Shown piece after piece: positions 21,424-25,677 of a stretch of DNA of 25,677 bases. Made by a program: the position numbers and the translations under genes. Origin of the DNA: JAJZQD01 sp021847735 (lineage in GTDB: Bacteria; Bacillota; Thermincolia; Thermincolales; UBA2595); contig DAHVYW010000042.1 in assembly GCA_027324025.1 (NCBI GenBank), positions 1-25,677 on the forward strand, in the 5' to 3' direction. The notes under the pieces were generated by a model that saw only the letters and a program-made list of their open reading frames with translations, was not told the DNA's origin and ran no database searches. Position 1 is the first letter of the stretch. Each line of letters opens with the position of its first letter.

Positions 21424-22671
21424 ATGAAAAAAAAGAATTATGGTTTAACTTTGGCCTTAGTATTATTGTTAATTAGTTTGTTTTCCTGGGGATATCAGTT
21501 AAAAAACGGGCTGATTGTTACAGGGATTAGAAACTCTTTTAGCTGGGGGTTGTATATTGGAACGTTTGCTTTCTTTGTGGGAATTGCAGCCGGGGGGCTA
21601 ATTGTATCGTCTTCAGTTTACCTTTTCGGCATCAAGCAGCTCAAACCTTTTACACGCATTGCCTCCCTGTCGGCCTTTGCCAGTATCCTGGGGGCGGCGG
21701 CAATGATAATGGCCGATCTAGGTCGGGTAGACAGGATATATAACTTGATACTGCACCCTAATTTCCGGTCGCCTCTGGTTTGGGACGTGATAGTAGTGAC
21801 AGTTTACATGGTCCTAACTTTTTTAAGCGTTTATTTTCAACTCCTTCCGGATTGGCAGAGGGACGGACGTGGTTTTTTCAACGGCTGGACTAGAGAGTTT
21901 ACTTTTCAACAAATTGACATTCTGTCTGCTAAATGGTCAAGAAGGATTTCTATAGTGGGGCTCCCGGTAGCCATCCTGATTCACACGGTCACGGCACTGC
22001 TCTTTGCGGTTCAGGCATCAAGGGGTTGGTGGAATACAGCTACTCTACCGCCTGATTTTATCGCCATGGCAGTTGCTTCTGGGGCAGCACTGGTGTTAGT
22101 TATTTCACTTATCCAGGTTGGTAACGAGAATTTTTACAAATATCAGGATGGTTTTAAAACTATGGCTTACATTGTGGCTGGATCTCTGGTTGTACATTTC
22201 TTTTTGTTGTATACCGATTTTCTCGTTCGCTGGTGGTGGGGTAAGCCGGAGGAGTTAAAGATTCTTTCCCTGGTGTTTAATCGGTATGGTTGGATTCATT
22301 TGTTGGAGGTGGTTCTCCCAGCCTTTACCATGCTTTTTTTCTTTACTTCAAAAGCGGAAAAATCGTATACATCCCTTATGTTCGGAAGCTTACTGCTTTT
22401 TATCGGTGTTTTTGCTCACCGGATGTTACTTATGTTTCCCGCCTTTAATGCCTTCCCCTTGAGCCTGACACTCCCTGGAATGAATGTTGACGGGTGGTCA
22501 TACCCTGTTGCTATCGGTCAGTTCAAAGAAGGACTTCCCGTATTTGTCAGCTCTTGGTCATATTCTCCAACACTAGTGGAGGTTGGAGTCGCTCTTTTAC
22601 CTTTTGGGCTAGCAATGCTGGTAATCAGTTTGATGTTAAAAAGCTATAACTTCCTCGTTGAAAAACAATAA
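21424..22671 (+). CDS. NrfD/PsrC-family membrane subunit
   Basis: A 415-residue polytopic protein, about nine membrane helices, with the NrfD-family opening (SWGLYIGTFAFFVGIAAGGL) and later LVVHFFLLYTDFL. It contains no haem; family members exchange electrons with quinol or quinone and anchor the complex. The ribosome site GGAGGCGAAAAA stands just before ATG 21424. The combination of NrfD anchor with a type II-like catalytic subunit resembles the reported selenate reductase arrangement of some bacilli rather than classical nitrate reductase. Confidence 0.9.
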   Translation: MKKKNYGLTLALVLLLISLFSWGYQLKNGLIVTGIRNSFSWGLYIGTFAFFVGIAAGGLIVSSSVYLFGIKQLKPFTRIASLSAFASILGAAAMIMADLGRVDRIYNLILHPNFRSPLVWDVIVVTVYMVLTFLSVYFQLLPDWQRDGRGFFNGWTREFTFQQIDILSAKWSRRISIVGLPVAILIHTVTALLFAVQASRGWWNTATLPPDFIAMAVASGAALVLVISLIQVGNENFYKYQDGFKTMAYIVAGSLVVHFFLLYTDFLVRWWWGKPEELKILSLVFNRYGWIHLLEVVLPAFTMLFFFTSKAEKSYTSLMFGSLLLFIGVFAHRMLLMFPAFNAFPLSLTLPGMNVDGWSYPVAIGQFKEGLPVFVSSWSYSPTLVEVGVALLPFGLAMLVISLMLKSYNFLVEKQ

Positions 22672-22718
22672 GATATGGTGTCCACGTTATTTGAGGCGAC
22701 CAGGAAGAAGGTGGTAGA

Positions 22719-23729
22719 GTGGAAATTGAAGGTTTGGGAAAAAAAAATATACTTTTTGAAAAGCATCGTTGTATTTTAAACCGTAACAACAATGTTAGAT
22801 GTGGACAGTGTTTAGCCGTGTGCCCCACCAAGGCTATCGATATGTCGGAGGGCCAGATTGTTTATAATGAGTTAAATTGCCAAAACTGCGGGGCATGCCG
22901 TGCGGTATGCCCGACTGAAGCTTTTACGGTAAATAGCCTAACATTTCTTTCGGAGATTTGTTCCTCAACCGAAGACGAGCTGCCTTTGGGCTGTACCCTG
23001 AACAATGCGAATAAAAGGGATTTCAATGTAAGCTGTTATGCCCTTTTGACTGAGGGAGAGCTTTTGTACCTGTTATCCAAGAAAAAACGCATCGTTTTTT
23101 ATACCGAGAATTGCGAAGGTTGCGGATACCTAAGCGGTTTCAAAAGCTTTCTTGGCCATTTAGGGATAGTCAACGGTATGTTAAAGGACAATACCCGCAT
23201 CCTTTTTAGTTCCGGTAATTCGGGACATAAAGGCATTGGCAGGCGTCATTTTTTTGGTTGGCTGCAGCGCAAAATATTAACAGTTGTCGCCGACTCCCTT
23301 CCTGGAAATTCTAAGGAACCAGGCCTTCCAATTCCAAAAAGAAGACAAACGTTAATTTTGGGAGTAAAAAACCTACAAGGTGAGTTACAAGAAACTACCT
23401 TTATCCGGGAAATAAATGCTCATAATTCCTGTAGTGGTTGCGGGGGCTGTGTTAAAGTCTGTCCTTGTGATGCCTTAACGCTTGACAGTAACAGTCTTTC
23501 GTGGCTTGCCTCGTCCTGCATGAACTGTAAGCTTTGTACGGTAACTTGCCCAGAAAAAGCACTCTTTTTTGGAAGGTACTTACCCCTTAAGGAGCTTTTT
23601 ATTAAAAAGACCTTGGTTGAGTACTCAGGTAAACGATGCAGTTTTTGTGGGACTTTTTTCAGTGGTGAGACAGAAATGTGTGAAAGATGCAGTTCAAAAA
23701 GGAAATTAGATTTATTTTGTTCAAAATAG
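22719..23729 (+). CDS. Multi-cluster 4Fe-4S protein accessory to the molybdoenzyme
   Basis: 336 residues starting at GTG 22719 (GGAAGAAGGTGG upstream). N-terminal dicluster ferredoxin (CGQCLAVCPTKAI, CQNCGACRAVCPTEAF), a middle region with scattered cysteines (CEGCGYLSG) and a second dicluster (CSGCGGCVKVCPCDALT, CMNCKLCTVTCPEKALF), then a zinc-ribbon-like CSFCGTF with CERCSS. It has no export signal, so it would act on the cytoplasmic side, perhaps linking an internal donor to the complex or assisting its assembly. Last gene of the operon, before a terminator. Confidence 0.82.
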   Translation: MEIEGLGKKNILFEKHRCILNRNNNVRCGQCLAVCPTKAIDMSEGQIVYNELNCQNCGACRAVCPTEAFTVNSLTFLSEICSSTEDELPLGCTLNNANKRDFNVSCYALLTEGELLYLLSKKKRIVFYTENCEGCGYLSGFKSFLGHLGIVNGMLKDNTRILFSSGNSGHKGIGRRHFFGWLQRKILTVVADSLPGNSKEPGLPIPKRRQTLILGVKNLQGELQETTFIREINAHNSCSGCGGCVKVCPCDALTLDSNSLSWLASSCMNCKLCTVTCPEKALFFGRYLPLKELFIKKTLVEYSGKRCSFCGTFFSGETEMCERCSSKRKLDLFCSK

Positions 23730-23823
23730 ATATTTACTTCGTTCCTCAATATGGAAGTAGCACCTTAGCACATCTAGTAGTATATGGAATTTTAATATAG
23801 CTCAATTAGTAACACAAACCATC

Positions 23824-23851
23824 CACTCCCATAGGGGGTGGTCTTTTTTTT
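23824..23851 (+). terminator. Terminator of the molybdoenzyme operon
   Basis: CCACTCCC and GGGGGTGG form an eight-pair stem (one G-T pair) with an ATA loop, followed by a C and eight T residues. Confidence 0.85.
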
Positions 23852-23941
23852 GTTCTACAGCAGATTTGTGGCTAATTAACACCTGCCTTCCCACCATCAT
23901 ATTATGTAAACAGATGATAGTATCGTTTTTCCAAGCGCCAG

Positions 23942-24175
23942 ATGATAAAATACTTGAATGCGGGTGACCTGGACTTTATCTTTACTTCCCAGGATCCCTT
24001 CCTGCTGGTTGCCCAGCAGAATAACGGACTCAGCAGTATGGGAACAGTTTTTACCGGTTAAAGTCAACGGGAGTTGGGAATTCTGGTCAGTTAACCCAGT
24101 GGCGGCTATAAACGATGGGGAAGGGACCTATCCTGATTATTTCCCGGGTCACAGTGTTGGGGCAATATTTAATAT
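23942..24175 (+). pseudogene. Unrecognised degraded ORF
   Basis: Frame 2 from ATG 23942 reads YLNAGDLDFIFTSQDPFLLV and stops at 24061; frame 0 continues from about 24050 with VKVNGSWEFWSVNPVAAIND and EGTYPDYFPGHSVGAIFN. Both stretches have protein-like composition and look like two parts of one secreted-type domain broken by a frameshift and cut off by the end of the S-layer-homology gene. No family recognised. Confidence 0.3.
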
Positions 24176-25135
24176 TCTATACTCAAAAACATATGAAAGG
24201 ATATTATTGTCTCTGTCATAATTAAACTTTATCATATCTCCAACAGAAAATAGGTTTAAATCTTTTTCATATACGTAAACATGTACTGTTTTGTGTTCAA
24301 CGTTCATTCCATTACTGTAAGTATTATGTTCCACTATCAGGTGGGAGTTGCTAAAATCATAAACTTTGGAAGTGATTGAGCCAAAGAAGCTTTGTGTCTC
24401 GTTAAAGTCAGGGAAATCCCGTACCATGTCATAATCAGGCCTCTGAAAATCAATTAAATCTATAGTCCAAGGTTTGCGTGGCGGTCTTAATCCCACTGAC
24501 ATTACTGCTTTTCTCTGAAACAGAAAGTTCATTATGGTCGAAAGTTCCGCTCTGGTTAAACCGGCTTCACCGTGGAAATTACTTTTTGAGTCTCCGGACA
24601 AGATCCCGTTGTAAACCGCTATTGCCACATTTTCCCTGAACTCAGGAGAAATACTTTGATAATCCTTAAACTTGGAGGCTAAATACTTAGAATCGGGTTT
24701 TTGTCCTTTGTTAAGATTTAAAGCAAGTACTATTGTCTCTGCAACCTCTTCTCGCGTAATTGCTCTGTCCGGGTAAAAATTAAATGTATATCCTTTCGGT
24801 ATAGGTATAAAAGGTTTTACTGCGTCAACATATAGAAAAGACCTGTGATTATAGTCAAGGTCTGAAAAGGTTTGAGGGGCTTTCTCATTCAGCGGAATTT
24901 TTAATGTATTTACGAGTACTATGGCAAATTGTTCTCTTAATACATTTATATCCGGTTGAAAGGTTCCATCGGGATAACCTTTTACAATTCCTGCTTGTGA
25001 GAGTGTTTGAATTGCATCGTAAGCCCAGTGGGTTTTAGGCACATCTTTAAATATATCCTCAACAGCCCAGGCTGAATATGACAATACAAAAATCAATATA
25101 CAAACAGCCGAAAGAACAATTTTTATATTTTTCAT
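24149..25135 (-). CDS. S-layer-homology (SLH) domain protein
   Basis: 328 residues on the minus strand. A signal peptide (hydrophobic core ~5-23, cleaved after about SAWA) is followed by three SLH modules at roughly 27-85, 86-150 and 152-210 (FKDVPKTHWAYDAIQTLSQA, GYPDGTFQPD, ITREEVAETIVLAL, LTRAELSTIMNFLF). SLH triplets hold proteins to pyruvylated cell-wall polymer. The C-terminal ~120 residues form a small beta-rich domain of unknown function (HLIVEHNTYSNGMNVEHKTV). AAAGGTGG lies about 11 bases before its ATG. It is convergent with the upstream degraded ORF. Confidence 0.9.
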   Translation of the reverse strand: MKNIKIVLSAVCILIFVLSYSAWAVEDIFKDVPKTHWAYDAIQTLSQAGIVKGYPDGTFQPDINVLREQFAIVLVNTLKIPLNEKAPQTFSDLDYNHRSFLYVDAVKPFIPIPKGYTFNFYPDRAITREEVAETIVLALNLNKGQKPDSKYLASKFKDYQSISPEFRENVAIAVYNGILSGDSKSNFHGEAGLTRAELSTIMNFLFQRKAVMSVGLRPPRKPWTIDLIDFQRPDYDMVRDFPDFNETQSFFGSITSKVYDFSNSHLIVEHNTYSNGMNVEHKTVHVYVYEKDLNLFSVGDMIKFNYDRDNNILSYVFEYRILNIAPTL

Positions 25136-25221
25136 ATAATGCAGTCCACCTTTCTATTGCTTATTTTCTATCAAAAGGAAGGTTTTTCCTTCTGTAATAA
25201 AACAATATTTAGATTCCAAGG

Positions 25222-25413
25222 TCCATCTATGCCGAATTCCTGCGCGCCCATGGCGATGGCATGCACCACGTCTGCTTTGCCGTGAAGGATTTCAACCGGG
25301 TGACGCAGTTCTTCCGGAATCGGGGGACGGCCATTACCCAGAGCGGGAACTGGACCGGAGAGTTGCAGTTCTTATACGCCGGCACCGAAAAGGACTTGGG
25401 CTGCGCTGATTAA
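25222..25413 (+). pseudogene. Glyoxalase/VOC-fold fragment
   Basis: Frame reads SIYAEFLRAHGDGMHHVCFA, VKDFNRVTQFFRNRG and FLYAGTEKDLG and stops at 25411-25413. This is the C-terminal part of a vicinal-oxygen-chelate domain (metal-ligand-like HH, then the TEKDLG strand). There is no start codon or N-terminal half, and the preceding DNA is AT-rich and unrelated. A relic of a truncated gene. The rest of 25136-25561 shows no gene. Confidence 0.6.
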
Positions 25414-25561
25414 AAGGCATTAATTCCCTGCGAAGTTCTGCACGACAGGGATTGTACGATAGCGGGAGAAATAAAGAAGTCATTCTATAGGAATAATGAA
25501 CTTTAAACCGGTGATAATACAACTAAATGGTTTCAAATGGGCGATTTTTGACGGAGGAAAC

Positions 25562-25677
25562 ATGGATAAACAATGGTTTAATTGCGGGTTTAACTTCATA
25601 ATCCAAGAATCAGATCAAATCGCCAGGAATTTCGGCAGCAAGGGGGAAATGAATAATAATGATGCTTATATAAATAT
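25562..25677 (+). CDS. Start of an unknown gene, cut by the window end
   Basis: ATG at 25562 with GGAGG at 25553-25557 opens a frame MDKQWFNCGFNFIIQESDQI that runs to the window edge without a stop. The frame is also open upstream to an ATG at 25496 with a weaker AGGA. The fragment is too short to recognise. Confidence 0.4.
   Translation, partial: MDKQWFNCGFNFIIQESDQIARNFGSKGEMNNNDAYIN

Noticed and set aside
25334..25522. 62-codon minus-strand ORF
   Set aside because: It is antisense to the glyoxalase-fold relic and has a low-complexity, Arg/Ser-rich translation typical of a shadow frame.

Overview
The window looks like a chromosome segment from an anaerobic, low-to-medium GC Firmicute, probably a Peptococcaceae / Desulfotomaculum–Pelotomaculum type clostridium. 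This is inference from a B12-dependent ribonucleotide reductase, tRNA genes with encoded CCA, strong GGAGG ribosome sites with frequent TTG starts, rho-independent terminators, an S-layer-homology protein, and an anaerobic respiratory molybdoenzyme with its cofactor genes.

Layout. 1-371: a 50-bp tandem repeat and a heptamer repeat, leading into nrdJ (372-2120). 2168-2521: a promoter, tRNA-Cys and tRNA-Leu with two more heptamer arrays. 2523-3663: a 1.14-kb islet bounded by an exact 39-bp direct repeat of the tRNA-Leu 3' end; it holds a ~190-bp imperfect palindrome and an AbrB/RelE toxin-antitoxin pair. 3939-6230: accessory genes (a SEC-C protein, a SprT-like metalloprotease with a frameshifted tail, a Phd/RelE-type pair with a frameshifted toxin). 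6357-8822: a two-component system whose kinase carries an extracytoplasmic c-type haem motif. 9071-10462: a decayed nitric oxide reductase locus (norCB) with internal deletions, interrupted by a 116-bp triple-hairpin element that recurs identically downstream. 10729-12123: hcp, intact, behind a CRP/FNR-type palindrome. 12374-18120: molybdate transport and molybdenum cofactor genes (modA, modB, an HPP-family membrane protein flanked by remnants of modC and modB, modC, a MoCF-domain protein, moeA). 18155-23729: a Tat-exported type II-like DMSO-reductase-family enzyme, its four-cluster Fe-S subunit, an NrfD-type membrane subunit and an extra Fe-S protein. 23942-25677: a degraded ORF, an S-layer-homology gene on the minus strand, a glyoxalase-fold remnant and the start of an unknown gene.

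How it fits together. The mod/moe genes and the molybdoenzyme run in one direction with short gaps and form a self-contained supply-and-use unit: import molybdate, insert it into molybdopterin, and make a membrane-anchored, exported oxidoreductase that exchanges electrons with quinol through the NrfD subunit. The neighbouring nor remnants, intact hcp, haem-type sensor kinase and HPP protein (a family with nitrite-transporting members) make nitrogen oxides the most attractive theme, but the substrate of the molybdoenzyme cannot be fixed from sequence. The window also records repeated small deletions and duplications (nor, modB/modC, SprT-like tail, RelE), so it is a region under active remodelling.
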